DNA from: Neelides folsomi
Lineage: Eukaryota > Arthropoda > Collembola > Neelipleona > Neelidae
NCBI GenBank assembly: GCA_034687125.1
Contig: JAQGBZ010000048.1
Location: 186,001-250,000, forward strand
Length of the DNA: 64,000 bases
Direction of reading: 5' to 3'
This document shows positions 13,901 to 28,131 of this stretch, in pieces; position 1 is the first letter of the stretch, and each line of letters begins with the position of its first letter. The position numbers and the translations under genes were made by a program. The notes under the pieces were generated by a model. The model was not told where the DNA came from, made no database searches, and was given only the letters and a program-made list of their open reading frames with translations.

Positions 13901-16900
13901 TTCAGGCCCCGTGTCGCCTTCCTTTTGAACCCCAAACTCCATGTGAAATATCTCCTTGCGTAACAGGAACTAACACACGGGTAAGTGTTGGGAATTTCTT
14001 TATCTTTAATAGCGATGTATGGGAGTAAATATTTAGAAATTCTTCTAACAAGATTCTACTTTTAAGACAAATAAGCAAGCCCAACACATCTCATCCGACC
14101 ATTCCTTTAAAACTCCTCTCATGCAGACAACTCAGAGTTTCCTGTGCAAAGAGTTAAAAGAGTAAATCAATAACTCCTTCTGTTTCCTCACCGTTCCACC
14201 AACAAGGGGAAAATCACAACATGAATTTTTAATTTTCTCTCCTCACTCATTTTACATATTAAACATCATACAATTATCAAGCTTATTACGTGAGAGGAAT
14301 TGGAATTTAAATGTTCATGATTTACAGAATATCTCATACATATAATATACTTACATACATACATATACATAGATATATATATATATATATGTCTTACATA
14401 TTGGATTTAGCAAGCTGTAAGGGTGTGATTCGGAAAATGATTTTAGTTATATGTCTTAATTTTCAGGTTTTCATTTCGAGCTAGAATTTGAGAATTACAA
14501 ATTAGAAAAAGTTCAAACTTATGTTCATACAAATATAGGTAGAATCTTTTCGCGTTTTTTATTTTATTCCATCATTGAAAAAGTTTATCAAATCTTATTC
14601 CTTTAATTCCCTTCTACTTTTATCCAAAGGAAAAGTTTGAGAATTTGAGATTATGAAGTTTTTTCATCTTTGTTAACTCAAGGTTTAAAATATTTTTCAC
14701 CATCCATATAAATATATTTATATGTACCATATATCGTATCACAGTTAATGAAAATACTACATATACGATACAGTGAGTATGGAGTGAGATGTTTTGTATA
14801 GAAAGAGATTGAAAAGAATATGACAAGATTTGAAAACCGGACGTAAAATGTTTGAATAGGAAGGTGAGTGGAAGGAAAGTTGTATAAAATTGTATGGAAT
14901 TCAACGTTTACCAACCATGTGAGTAATATCATAAAACCAACGAACCGAGGTCGGGGAAAAATTGTTCAAAACCACATTTTTGTGGAAATGGACGGAAAGA
15001 ACGGAAATTGAAATGAATATAAGATGAAATAAGTTTCAAACTTCGCACTCTAAACAATTTTTATATCAAAACTTGGTTCTTTCTCATTTCTTTTCTTATT
15101 ACCACGCTCTTTGACCTTTTTGACAAGGTTGATTGTAAAATCTTTTTTAGCTTTTCTAATCAACTTTTACCAACTTACATTTATTAAAATATCATTAAAA
15201 TGATTAGGAAAAATTAAAATTGCGCATATTTTAAATATCATATTACTTATATTTATGTAGCTAAAGGAAAACCAAGATTTTTGGACATTTTTAAGAGTCA
15301 TATTGATATTTCATAAGGATCGGTTAATCGGTTTTCTTTTGAAGCTTTACATATTATACACATATCGACAATTTGGTCATACTTTATGTCATATTAATAA
15401 GTAAGTAGATATATAATTTTAAAAGATTTATAACAATAAAATATTACGAGAACATTGCTCCTTTTTAGCTATCTTATCAATTTGGTCATTGTGTGCAGTA
15501 ATTGTACCTACAGGTAGAAGTACTTATGAATAAGCGAAAGTTCTGACTTTAATTTAAAATTAACATTAAACTTGTTAAAATTTAATTTAATTTTAAGTTT
15601 GATACATATAACATATTTTCATAGTTAAATCATCAATTACTAAAGCCTATCACTAACATGAAATCTATTTATGGTGTGAGCTATATAATTAGTAGAGTAT
15701 TTGGTTGAATCTAATGAGTATGGTTAGGGTTAATTTATGGAAAATACATTGTTGTAACTTTTAACCTATTATTATATACCTACATTATTTATGTTCTTCT
15801 AATGTAATAGTAAAATGTTTGACTCCTTATCCTTATACAAAGTATATACAAAAATTAATATTTAATATATGAGAATATGTATTAACTACATATAGGAACT
15901 TTTATCCTATTTGTTTAAAATGATAAATTGGATATAATCACTCGTCTTGTCAATTTTGACGGTGTAATTCATAATTGTACACTCCAAGTTCAATCGCCAA
16001 TTCCGCCGATATTATCTCTTTATGACGGAAAAGTCATTCAAATCAAATCTCTTGTCATGTAATAAAAAGAGATTTTTTTTAAATTGGCAAAATTCTTGTT
16101 AAATTCTGAGCAGGAAATTATAATTATAATTATCACCCAATATTGTTGAGATGATTAAACCAACTATTTGTTTAGAATTTTTATTTTACAACTACAAGAT
16201 TCGATATTGAATTGTGTTCAATAAAGCATTAAAATATATCGATTGCCTATTAAGGTTATTTTAATTATCAAAAAAATGAAAGATTGGAACAGATTTATGA
16301 GCGCTTTAATGTTAGAATATATACATACCTGCATACAAATATTTCTTATCAATTAATTAATTAATCAGATAGAAATTCATGGTTAATTAGTTTTATATTG
16401 GTTATTGTTATTGGTTAATAATGCGATATTTTAAGTTCCAATATAATGTGTTCTGTACTAATGGTATAAAGTAAAGTCATATAATAAAATTGTATTTACC
16501 CCATAGAATAATGTTAGTACATGTTATGCGTTGATATTGCACAATAAAATATTCATGGTGGAAAATCTAACATTCATCTTTATCTTATTTTTATTGACCC
16601 GATACTGAAATTCAGTTAATATATGAATGCATACATACCACATATATGTATATTATTCATATTATAACTTTAGGAAATTCAAGACTTGATAAAGTTTTAT
16701 GACGTGTGTTTTAAAATACTTACACATTACAAAGTTTTAACAAAAGTAAGAAATAGAATTGACGAGCAAAATGGAGTATATCCCAACTTGCAAATTATAT
16801 GAATTGCTCTTGTTATAAGCATGGTACACGCCCAAGTTTTGAAATAACTATCTAGGTTGGTTTTTGTACATACTAAAATACTATTATGTACTTGATTCCT

Positions 16901-19900
16901 ATACAGTCCGATATGGATTATTTATAGTTCTACCAATTTGATCATCCTTTTTTCGTCTAAAGAAATAAACTTGTTCATATAAAATACTCACATTCTGTAT
17001 ATTATACAATAGTACCTATAAGGTAAAAGTATTGCGGTTTTTGTATAGAAAGTCCTGACGTCCAATTTCCTTTTCAGTCCCTAATCCTTATGGATCCTTT
17101 TCCAGAAAAGACACGGTAAATGGAGGAAGGAACTCTGGATGGAGTCAATACATTGGGGAGTGATGGGGAAAAGAGAAAAGCGCATTACGACCTCATCACA
17201 AAACTTGGACGGACCGAAATACGAAACGGGAAGATCAAAATGAGAAACTCATTCAATACATTTCCTTAACCACTTAACCCCCCCCCCCCCCTAAAGGTGG
17301 GAATTAACGTGAGCGAAAATAAGAGTATTACAAGTTAACTAGTTACAAGTGAATGTATCACTCCTATCTTTTATGTACAAGTGTATAGGAATCTGTATCA
17401 TAAATACACATCAAGTTTACATATATATATATATATATATATTTAATAATATAGTAATATCCCAATTTCTAATAAAATTGGCTATATGCGGTTTTGTTGT
17501 AGTCCCCTTTGTCCAATTTATTACTTTATTCATTATTAGGTAAAGAAGTAAAGTTGAATTAAGCAGACGCTTGAGGCTACCTAATTACTATAGTTGTTTA
17601 AACATCCAATTTAATCGATCATTATTTCTGAATGGGAATTTATAGCAAAGTACTTTGAAGTGTGCAAATAATAATTTAATTAGAAATATTCTATTTGGAA
17701 AATATTTTAACAATAAAATACATAGTACAATGCATATGGTATATGTACCCATAAGAAAATATACATTACAAGTATTTTTAATTTATATTAATTTTTTATC
17801 AAATTAAATAATTAAATATACGGTAAATAAATGTATTATACAGACATTTGTATGCATAATGATCCAATTAGAGAATCATAAATAATATTAGCATTTATGT
17901 ATTGTAATTGTGAATCTCATACTACATATAAATTTGAAGTTGTGGGATTTAAGGGAAAGATAATGTTAATTAGGAATTAGTCTGTTAGAAAAAGTTCATT
18001 AATTAGGGTTTAAATAAATATGTATAGCTTCACTTCATTAAACCTCCGAATGGAATGAATGAGAAATATTTTTTGTAAATGAATAGGAAACTAAGTGGAG
18101 TCGTTAAATGTAAGTGGAGAAATGATGATGTGAGTCCTTATAAGACCATTTTATATTGCCAAGAAATGAACAAAGGTCAAGAGTGAAGAAATTAGAAAAA
18201 GACTCATTTGAATAAATTGTGGATTTGAAACAACGAAATACCCTGAGAAGAAACAAATGGTAATAAACAGAAACTTAATGAATCTTCCTCAATGTTTATC
18301 ATTTTACAATAAACTTGTTTGGCAGGCTTTCTTTACACTCATCCTCAGATGTCTAATGAAATGAGAAAACTCCTATTGTGAAAAGATTAAATGAAATAAA
18401 AATTGAAACAATTGAAGCTTTAACTCATAAACTCTCAAGCTTAATTTTCCATTGATTTCCCCAACATTGGAACAATAGGCGAACATTTAACGCTAGTGAT
18501 AAGTCTAAGATTATTTTAAGGAAAAAACAATTTTTATGGTTGGTCATTATCATACTTGCAAATTGAAGTTGTAAAACGAAAACCATAAGAATTAAAATTG
18601 AAATGGTCTAGTGAGGAATTGGCTATGCAAAATATTTATTTGTAATTTTGTTAGGACGCGAAATTGTGATGAGTAAAAATGTAGTTTACATGTAGAGGGA
18701 TATGTATTCAAAACTTCCTACACCAATAAACTACTTAAGAGTTAATTGAAAGACTTGTAACATGGCTAAATAAGGAATTAAGAAACTCTCGTCGATTCTT
18801 GCTTCTTGAATGCAAATACTAAAAAATGTAAAAGGTACTATAGTATAAAGTATATCCTACATATACCACGGTGTTTTACGCCATATACATATATTAAGTA
18901 CTCTATTAGAAGCTTCTATTACATGCATTTTAAATAAGAGATATTTAATTATTTATAAATATACAGTATTTACCTTATTATTTACCTTTATATAGGATTT
19001 TCACACTTTTATCCAAACTAATATTAGATAATGGGTTAAGATGAAAATAATCTTATTGATATTGAGAAATCGAGGTATAAAATTAAAATTCTAATAAAAA
19101 GAGTTTTGATGTTGTGAATGGGTTTTCTTACCGCGGGTTTATCGTCGACATCTTCAGATGGATCGTAGGCCTCCGCAAAGACAGATTTCCTTCTTCCGAC
19201 GAATCGCACTGGCGGAGCCTCATCTGCAATTACCCAATACATTCATCATACCAAAAGAACAGTGGAGAATTACACTTTCTCGATTTCAATCACATGTAAA
19301 TTAAATCCCTTTTGATGTTTCTAAGAGTAAACAAATAAAAATCCTTTGTTGTCTAAAATTAAACCCTTAGGAAAAGAAACTTGAGACTTGAATGGTATTT
19401 ATCAAAATCTTTGTTCATTAATTATAAAGGACAGTTAAATAAAGATCAAACATCTTTATGAATATATAATTGTCATTCTTTGTATATAATTATAAATCTA
19501 ACATTATATATAATTATAAGAGTAAATTTTCTAATTATGATACGTAAATTTCAATTACATAATATGTACATGATATCCATATTTAGAGAATGACGCAAGC
19601 TTAAAAAATGTTCTATATACAATTGTATTATTTACGTACCCTTAACACTCTCCTTTATAAAATCTTCACTAACACTTACACTCTTCTTCGTCTTCGACAT
19701 AATTGAGAATAATTAAATTTTGGATCACGATTCATAAATATTTTCACTTTTAATTAAATTTTCAGTTGTGATTTGAGTTAATTTCAATTAATTCACCCTG
19801 TATATAAAAAAGATTCTCAGTACACTTTCATATGAAACTTTCTCAATTAAGTATCTACATAATAATTTGACAATTGAATCAAGTATTAAATTCCCACACT

Positions 19901-22900
19901 TGACTTGAATTGTAATTATAGTATTGTGAGTGAGTTTAAACTGTGACAGGAGTAATTGTCGGTGTGAATGATGAATTCTCAATGTGTGATCGTATGTGAT
20001 CGTGGAGTGAGTGAGGAGAGTGAGGTGAATTTCCCCAGGGGACTCCAACACAAACACCCACTCGAGACAAAACTCGTCCTTCGTCTCTCACTTGTTGTGT
20101 GCGGGCCTCTCCCACAATCCATTCTAATGTTCCATCACTTCCACGTAGTTAATACCATATTACTTACATACACACAATGGTCTATCGTGAAGTGGATGGA
20201 GAGTTTAAAGAAAAAAAATTCCTTTTTCCATTATATGAAAGAAAAATCAAATGCATTCCGTGGATTCTCCTTTACTTTAACCCTGACTCGACTCGCGGAA
20301 ATGAAAATACCAGAAACCTCCTTAACTATTTCACTCCGAGATCTCATTCCCATTTCATTATTAACCAGCGGAAAAAACCATTTGATTCGTCAATAAAGGA
20401 ACGTGAGGAATAAAGGGCATTCAGAGGCCTTCGGATCCAGTAATTTAATCAAATGCACAAAATATGCACAAGTAATTTAAAAAATTAATTCTGATAAAAT
20501 GATTGATTATATATAGTAATATACTGCTTGTATATACTGCTCATGTATCCAAAATAATAAAATATAGCACTCAAACGACCAATTAGGTCAATTACTCATT
20601 ATTGTTTAACTGAATCAAGAAAATCCACTTTTTATAATTTAATTAATTTTTACAATGATATTTGCATTATGGCGAATAAAATTTACAATAAAATGGACTT
20701 AAATTATATTATGGAAAAACAGTGAAAAATATTAAGGTGAAAGAGCAAAATCCAGGTAATTGGGATAATTTATGTAATTATTTGAATGAATGGCCCAACT
20801 TTATCTTTCAACCCCAATATTTTCCCGAATGGGAGTTATTGGGGCGGAAAATTTGTAATTGGGTGAATTGATTTCCTTGCATTACTGAAGATAATGGATA
20901 TAAAGGAGGGCTAACAAGACTAACTCCCCCAGTCAGGTCTTAAATGAGTCTTTGACGGAGCTGAATGGGATTTTATAACTTGTAGATAGAAAACCCATTG
21001 AATCTTCCAACTTGACTTGCCTTTTCCCATTCAACTCACCGAATTTCAAAATGTGCTGTTCATTTCTTAACAAACTTATGCGGCATTTGATTTTGGCTAC
21101 TAAAAGCTTCATTTTATTCCCATACAAAACTCCAATTGACTCTCCCTATGCTTTTTGAAACTTATTCATTTAATAATCCTATAAAACTATTTATTTACTT
21201 AAAGTATGTACAGATATACAGATATCCGATACAGATATACAATAGTACATGGATATTTGTATATGGATATATGAAGGCATTTGGTCCAATGGATAATATT
21301 GAATATAACTTTTATCGTTCTCGTTATTTAAATTGAATGAAATTTTTGTTAGTAAATGTTATAAATTAAAGTTGGTCCTGAGGTTTTCCTGGATATTATT
21401 GGGGGTATATTAATTTAGGTATTTGAATGGAAATTCCAAAGTTTCATAAAATTTAAGTTTCTCCAATTTAATGGACTTTTGTAACATGGCATTTGAAGAC
21501 ATTCCAGGGGAGAAGGGACTTCTTTCGAAGGTCCTACGTGGGAAGAGAAATTTCAATCAACCAACTTCCTCCCTCCAACCAAATGCTTCTCTGTGGATTA
21601 AAAGCCCTCTGAGATTTTAATAAACTTTGAGCCATCTCCGGATAACTTGTACACTTACATTATATAATATAACTACTATAAGTATACTAACTTACTAATA
21701 GCAAGTAAGTTTAGTTATAGAAGTAGAAAACCACTTTGAATCTCCTCGAGCGTTTAAATGTCATTCAAAACGAGAGTTGAATGAAGAAAGTCTGATTAAT
21801 TACTTATTTATTATGTTCCCACACTCCAAATCTTCTCAAACAGTTTAATTACTCAAAATTTTAATTATTACTTTACAACTAAACCAAAAATTTATAATTC
21901 TTGAAATTGAAGATTATGAAATTGAAAAAATAGACAAAAATGAATAAATCAAAAGTCATATATGAAATCTTGAAATTGGGTTTTATTATAAAAAATATCT
22001 GCTGAATTAGTACATAAAATTATATGATAAAATATACTTATATGGTATTGTATATTTTATATACTTTTGGAAATATAATTTAAAAAAATGTTTCTTTAAA
22101 ATGAATTGAAGGAAAAAGAAGAAAATCGTCCATGGTTTTCCTTTCTTTTGTTAAAGAAGAAGAATAATGGTGTTGTTGGAGGAAAGTCCTAAATCGAACG
22201 AACAGGAAATAAAAGTCCAATAATTACAATCCCTGGTTCTTCCACTTTCTTTCCAATCCGATTTCCTCCCAATTGCCCGCAACCTCAATGATTCGCGGAT
22301 CGATGAGAATTGAAGAAAAATAAAAAGTAATTTTGTTCATTTCTCTCCGCGTCACAAACATCTCACGTCTTCGTCTCATCAACAGCCACTAAAAAGGAAA
22401 ACCAACTCAACGATTTATTATTAACAACCTGTGAGAGACGAAGAAACGAATCTTGTGACAAGTCGAGTAATGAAGATTGGCTTTCAAATAAAGACCTACT
22501 TTTTATTTTTTAACCTTAAGTAGATATCCAGTATTGTTCAAAAATGTTGAAATAAGTATTATATATATTTATATATAACTGTATATTTATGTATAACTGT
22601 ATATACTTTATATAAGTAGTATTCTTTTAAATATGTTAAATGTGTTGTTATTTAAGTCTATTATAATTCACATTTGAATCGGACAGACGAAGGAACGAAG
22701 TGGCACAGTTGACAGATCTGCTTCGACTGAATTACTTTCGCTTCCAACAAAGATCCCTTCAATTTACGTATAGGAATATATTCAATGTACAGAATATATT
22801 CTATGTACTTCATCACTACTTCAAGAACTTCTTCTCCAACCAACCTACAGTACATTAGTCACAATACATATTCACAAATATACTATATGATACTATATGT

Positions 22901-25409
22901 ATGGCATGTCCTAATAGTTATATGAAAAGAAGAAGGATCTCCGAGTAAATATGTTTAAGTTTTATAATTTAATATCATATATTTATAAGCATTTCACTCA
23001 CGTATATATGGCCTGTTCCAGAAGGTTGTTATATGCGAGGCACTTAATGATTAAATGGACTTTTCAAGCTATAAATAATGAATTGGGTTAAAAGTGAAAG
23101 AGAGATGAAGAACCTTAAAAGTTATATAACGACGAAACATCCTTTTTATTTACTCGACTAAATATGGAGAAAGTGCACTTTATAGACAAATCAACTTTAC
23201 TTTCTTTAAAGATATTTTCTCTTCATATTTTCTTATATGTAAATTACAATTATATTATTTCTTATAGTTCCAAATGAATTTATAAATATGTCAAAGTCCT
23301 TTAAAAACATATTACAATTACAATATCCATAATACAATAATAATACAATGTAAAGGTATGCTTTATGCGATTACAGATAAATATGTAAATGTGGTAATAT
23401 TCATATGGATTTTATAAAGCAAATAATTCACAGATCACATGTGACAACTTGTCCAAATTATGAAGATGATAAATGCGGGTTTAGATAAAATGGGAAGATT
23501 TCAATTTAATCTGAGTTGGCCGCTTTAAAGTCGTTGGGAGTCGAAAACATTTCTCTTATTGGGCTCGAAATGACATGACAAGAACAAGTAGGACGCAACG
23601 CGATAACGACGACAACGTCCAAAGACAACGACGAATTACATATACAGATGTGTGCGTATATGTATACGTATCTATACGTAGTTATACCTAATGTATTGTA
23701 AAATATGTATTATGTTTAACTTTTATGTAATGTATACTACAATGATATTCTCTCCAGAAAGTTTTTTTCAAGTTTTTCTTTTACGTGAGATACGTACCTT
23801 ATGTGTATTATTGTATGTATTATACCTACTATTTATTCATACCATATAACATGATATATGTACCATATATTCACTTATTCACAAATACCTATACACATTT
23901 CTCCTTATAGTCTTTTTCCTATAAAAAATTTACAAATTGCAGCAACTTGGAAATTCACTTTCAACTCGACAGTTTCCGTCAACTTCCTCATTAAACGTTC
24001 CTGACAGCCTTCAAGGGAAAACTAAAATGTGAAATTTGGTCTTGTACCGCTAAATGCGAGTTTCGAGTAACGCGCATAATTTTCCTTTTACCATTAAATA
24101 ACACTTGCTAAACAATTTGAAGAAAAATTAAAACCCTTTGTTAAATAAATTTCCAAGACCCAATTTGGGTTCAAATTTAATAAGAGCCGTTAGGGAGAAT
24201 GAACCAAATCAACTAACTCACTCACTTGGTTTAAAAATGATGTGTTTATAATTCATTCAAATTGGATGGAACTTAAATGAAGAGCATTTAAAAACACTAA
24301 ATAATTTCCTTGTTAAAAATTATAAATTGTAATGAAGTGTTCAATATCAGTGGGTTATTATTTATTATTATTATTTATTAATGTAATGGGACGAGTGCTA
24401 AACACGTGGAAGATTCAAAATTCAAAACTCATTTAAAAGGTGGAATTAGAATTATCTTAAATGTAATGAAGTCTTTAACTGTCTTTAATATCATTTGTTT
24501 AAATGAGATCTTCACTGTCTAATTGTTTAACGATTATTCTAATTTGAATGGCCTCGTTTCAACTTAAGAGAAAATAGCTCTTTAAATTCCGTTCTCAATC
24601 CATAAGATAACAGCGATGGGTAAAAATTAAAGAAGAGCAATTTTAACAACAATTTGAGAATAGAGTTGTCCAACAAACGGCGAATAAAGGAATTAAGAAG
24701 AGATTCAATTATGCACCATTGGAATTATAGGACTCGTTTATTATTGTAGATCTCTGCATGGGAAAAGTCCCACTGTGTGTTTTGTATAATTTCCAAATTC
24801 CTTTCTGCCTCTTCAGCAATTCCCAAAATTCGAATATAAATCTCTTTGAAGAAGAAGATTGTAAATTTCGTCCACGTAAACACTTTGGGATCTTCTCCAC
24901 AACCAACTCACAATTGAGAGACTTTCAATGGGCATATTCCTCATTGAGATCTCCTTTTAACAATTTCCAAGTGGTGCATAATAAAAAGCTCATCTTCATT
25001 CATTCAACCACTCAATCTATATTGAATGGGAAGATATTCAACTTTATGTAAAGTACATATTATTATACTTATTGTAAATGGACCATGGTTTCTTAATTCC
25101 CATTCCCACCAACATTAAGTATCTAATAAGGGCCCACTCTGTATATGATAGTTTTAGTTAATTGTGATGTAAATTAAAATTTTTACCTTCGTCATCTTGA
25201 TCCATGTCCTTGTCTCCATTGAGGGATTGTGAAGGAGTTGAGACCGCCACGGCCGATGCCGTTTCTTTTTCTCTCCTCAACTTCTCAAAGAATGCGATTC
25301 CCCAGTCGATGATGTTGGGAGGGCGTTCGAGGAGATATGCGATGGTAAAGTCCAAAAGGGTTTCTCGGAGCTCTTCTGGAACTCGATAACGAGGACGGCT
25401 GTCCACCAT
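4988..25409 (-). CDS. Pka-R2: cAMP-dependent protein kinase type II regulatory subunit
   Basis: Coding exons, 5' to 3' on the minus strand: 25409-25187, 19223-19132, 12667-12584, 6317-6211, 6066-5805, 5613-5455, 5361-5259, 5118-4988. They join in phase to 386 residues plus stop, normal for RII. Residues 1-45 are the dimerisation/docking helix pair that binds AKAPs ([12 protein letters not shown]..). The inhibitor site R85-R-K-S88-V is the phosphorylatable type II form. Residues 134-256 and 257-386 are two cAMP-binding domains. Their phosphate-binding cassettes are [14 protein letters not shown] (E198, R207) and [14 protein letters not shown] (E321, R330). The protein inhibits the PKA catalytic subunit until cAMP binds. 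The start ATG at 25409 lies one base after an acceptor (TTTTAG), implying a non-coding upstream exon. The donors after 5805 and 5455 are GTTC, not GTAAG. The 5' exons lie 6-7 kb apart while the last five are packed into 1.3 kb. Confidence 0.95.
6143..6162 (+). promoter_or_regulatory. Three head-to-tail AGGTCA-like half-sites (speculative)
   Basis: The intron between two Pka-R2 exons contains AAGGTCAAGGTTAAGGTCAA: AGGTCA, AGGTTA and AGGTCA half-sites of the nuclear-receptor type with no spacer. In such AT-rich DNA a GC-containing triple is unusual, but chance cannot be excluded and no function is shown. Confidence 0.15.
8668..8700. repeat. Perfect 14-bp inverted repeat (hairpin)
   Basis: CAGATAGGATATTC and its exact reverse complement are separated by five bases (TTCTT). 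It lies within a Pka-R2 intron and has no poly-T tract after it. It may be a relic of a palindromic element. Its function is unknown. Confidence 0.6.
10640..10715. mobile_element. MITE hairpin, copy 1 (76 bp)
   Basis: Begins CAGGGTGGACCATAAGTG and ends as an imperfect reverse complement (..CTTATGGCCTATCCAG), flanked on both sides by TA. The terminal repeats of about 33 bp leave almost no unique centre. TA flanks with CAGGGTG-type ends fit a Tc1/mariner-mobilised MITE. This is the most diverged of three copies in the window. It lies in a Pka-R2 intron. Confidence 0.8.
14373..14390. repeat. TA dinucleotide microsatellite
   Basis: About nine TA units in a Pka-R2 intron, preceded by ACAT repeats. 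Probably length-variable. Confidence 0.8.
17278..17291 (+). repeat. Poly-C run (14 bases)
   Basis: An uninterrupted run of 14 C in otherwise AT-rich intron sequence. Such runs are unusual here and are prone to length error in sequencing. Confidence 0.8.
17421..17442. repeat. TA dinucleotide microsatellite
   Basis: About 11 AT units in a Pka-R2 intron, 130 bp from the poly-C run. Confidence 0.8.
19224..25186 (-). other. Pka-R2 intron (6.0 kb)
   Basis: Framed by a donor GTAAAA (below 25187) and an acceptor TTGCAG (above 19223). A lone CACCCTG-TA sequence at 19794-19802 resembles one end of the CAGGGTG-type MITEs but has no partner. No coding segment was recognised. Confidence 0.8.
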
Positions 25410-28056
25410 CCTAAAATATTCAAATTTCATTTAACCATCACTCAAGTTATGGCATGAAAGACATTTTATTTAAACTACACAGTATAGCATAACATGCATA
25501 CTTATTGTCTATATCAATAATACAATGAAATACTTGGTAATACAATACATCTTAATCTAAGAAAAATACGAATGACATCTCTCGTGAATGTTTCATATTT
25601 TGTGTTATCGGGTTTGCAATCTAAATGTATTTATAATTGATTTGAATCACCTATCATTAAATGTTTAATATGGTATTTTTTACAAATGATAATGACGTGG
25701 CTATTCTTATTCCTAATTTAATCGAACATACTACTTAAACTATACATAATGTACTAAGTATAAGCAGGGATGTTCCGCTTCCATGAAACATAAACGTAAA
25801 CGTAAACGTTTCACGGAAACCATCAGAAATTATATAGCAGTTTAAATACTGTGCGTACTAAATACTAAAATTTAAATAAATGTAGAGGATTAAATTCATA
25901 AATAAGCTAAATAAACCATTTTCTTTGACAAATAACGTGTTATTAAGATTAAATATATATTATTCGACGGGTCTATCTATGTATGATATCTATCATTATA
26001 ACTTTAATCTTGTCCGATATAAATTATATTCAATTTTTATCATATATATATTTTTTGATTCCTGAATAATAAAAATTATTACTTAATTTCCGTGAAACGT
26101 TGCGCAATCGTTTTAATCTTTGGCACATCTATGAGTATAAGTATACGTAGTATTTATACATAAGTATAATTAAAACAACTGGTAATCTTTTAATCTTTGT
26201 TTTGCAAAAGATGTTGACAATTCGTCACTGTCGAGTTAAACTTTGAATTTAATAAAAAAGGATGATGATACATAATTATTCTTATCTAACAATGAAATAA
26301 TTGAGGAGTTTTTCCTCTCATTTCCTTCATCATCCCTTAATTGGGCGTCGGGGGTGTGAAGGATTCAAACCAACACATTTTTAGCCACCCACTCAATCTC
26401 TCCTTATTTGGCATGACAAAACATCATCAAAATGATGAAAATAACCCGATCCTTAAAAGATCCCTAATGCATAATATTTATTTATATAGTGTGAGTACGC
26501 ATCACAAATACAATTACAAAACCACAGATTGAGATGACCCATCAAATTACCTTTTAATATACTAATTTTATATAACAAGACTGAATTTACATAAAATAAT
26601 TCGTATTCATAATTCATACAATTAATTGAGTTTTGAATAAACTTAATTATTTCATTATAATCCCAATGAGTCATAAAAATATTATCATTGTGGTTTGGGT
26701 ATTGCAAATTTTATCTGGTAAGTTTGTAGTGGAAGGATTGCTAATAATATATGAGTGTTAATACGTTTTGTATTGCACCAGAGCAAATAAGTTGAGCAAG
26801 AGATTTTAGAAAAGCAATTATAAAAAACAGTTGGTTTGGTCGTGCATTGTCTGTTGTATTGGGAGTGTGAAGGAAAGTCTCGTTGACGGTGAACGGAGTG
26901 TATGTGGGGAAAGTGGTTTGGATCGCAAATTCAATATTTGCACAACCAGAGCCCCTCAAGACATTTCCCCTTCTTCTAAGATGAATGGAGAGGATAAAGG
27001 AGATTAACCCTCAACATCCAAATCAATTGACGAACCAAATGCTCTTTACAACCAAATGAGGTTCAAATTCAGTGAGCCGACTCCCATTACAAATAAATAG
27101 ATCCCTTTGACCTTATTTTAAATAACACTCTCTGAAATATCCCTTCGTAATATATGGTACAGTATATACCATATGTATACAGTATATACCATAATATGTA
27201 TACAGTATGCATGTAAATTACTATTCTTGTATTGGGCCATATCAATGATATGATCCTGTATGAGCTATTTTATTAGGTCATATGTGTAACTATACTTCTT
27301 GGTACATTGATTTGAGTTAATGGAGTCTATCAGTTTCTCCGTCTGCTTTCCCATTCGGTCCTTGGCCAAAGTGAAAAGCCCATTATCCTAATATATTTAG
27401 GATCATTAGGGGAATTGGGGAGATTATAGGAAAAGTCGTCGTGTTGTTTTATCTCCTTTCTCGGCTCTTTGATAAAATGGCAATAATCTAACCAACGGAT
27501 TTGTTTAATTCAGGGCCAAAAATCTCGATGTTAAATAATCCCGGTTGGGTGCCACTTTAGTTTGAGGGAATAAAGAAAAGAATTTAGATTGTGAGAAAAT
27601 TCCTCCGATTCTTAAAATGTCGCCACGATTATTTTTATTTTAAATTCTTAAGTGGATGGAGATAAAAACGGATTTGGTCAGATCAAATTTATACTCAATT
27701 TCCTTTCTCGAATCTCCATTTTTAATTGGTGAAAGTTTTTAAATGTTAAATTTACTCCTAATTGCCTTACAAATGATGTACGATGGAATTATGTTAAATT
27801 ATTATGTTAAATTTAACTTCACCGTCAAGTCTTTACTTCTAGACTATTCCATTCATTCTTTTATGAACTGAAGAGCAATTAAATAATTAACACACGTTGA
27901 AAGTGGATTAGTGGAATAATAAAATAGGAATATTAAAATAATGATCCATAATCTAAAGTGTATACTAGTGTAGGTTATTACTGTAAGTATTTCTACATAC
28001 ATATAAATATCTAAACTTGTATGAATTATTAATATATGGTACATATGGTACTTGTA

Positions 28057-28131
28057 CAAGGTGGGCCATAAGTATCTTTCTTTTTTATACGATTGTTCAT
28101 TTAAAAAAGAAAGATACTTATGGCCCACCTG
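28057..28131. mobile_element. MITE hairpin, copy 2 (75 bp)
   Basis: TA-flanked. Begins CAAGGTGGGCCATAAGTATC and ends in its near-exact reverse complement (..TTATGGCCCACCTG). Arms of about 33 bp surround a centre of a few bases. Same family as 10640 and 33073. Confidence 0.85.

Larger units (their letters stand above)
12668..19131 (-). other. Pka-R2 intron (6.5 kb)
   Basis: Framed by a consensus donor (GTAAGAAA, below 19132) and an acceptor (TTTCCAG, above 12667). Contains a TA microsatellite at 14373-14390, a run of 14 C at 17278-17291 and a second TA run at 17421-17442. No coding segment was recognised. Confidence 0.8.

Noticed and set aside
26741-26959. 72-codon minus-strand ORF
   Set aside because: No acceptor/donor in a phase that would join it to Pka-R2, and the exon at 25409 already supplies a complete RII N-terminus.
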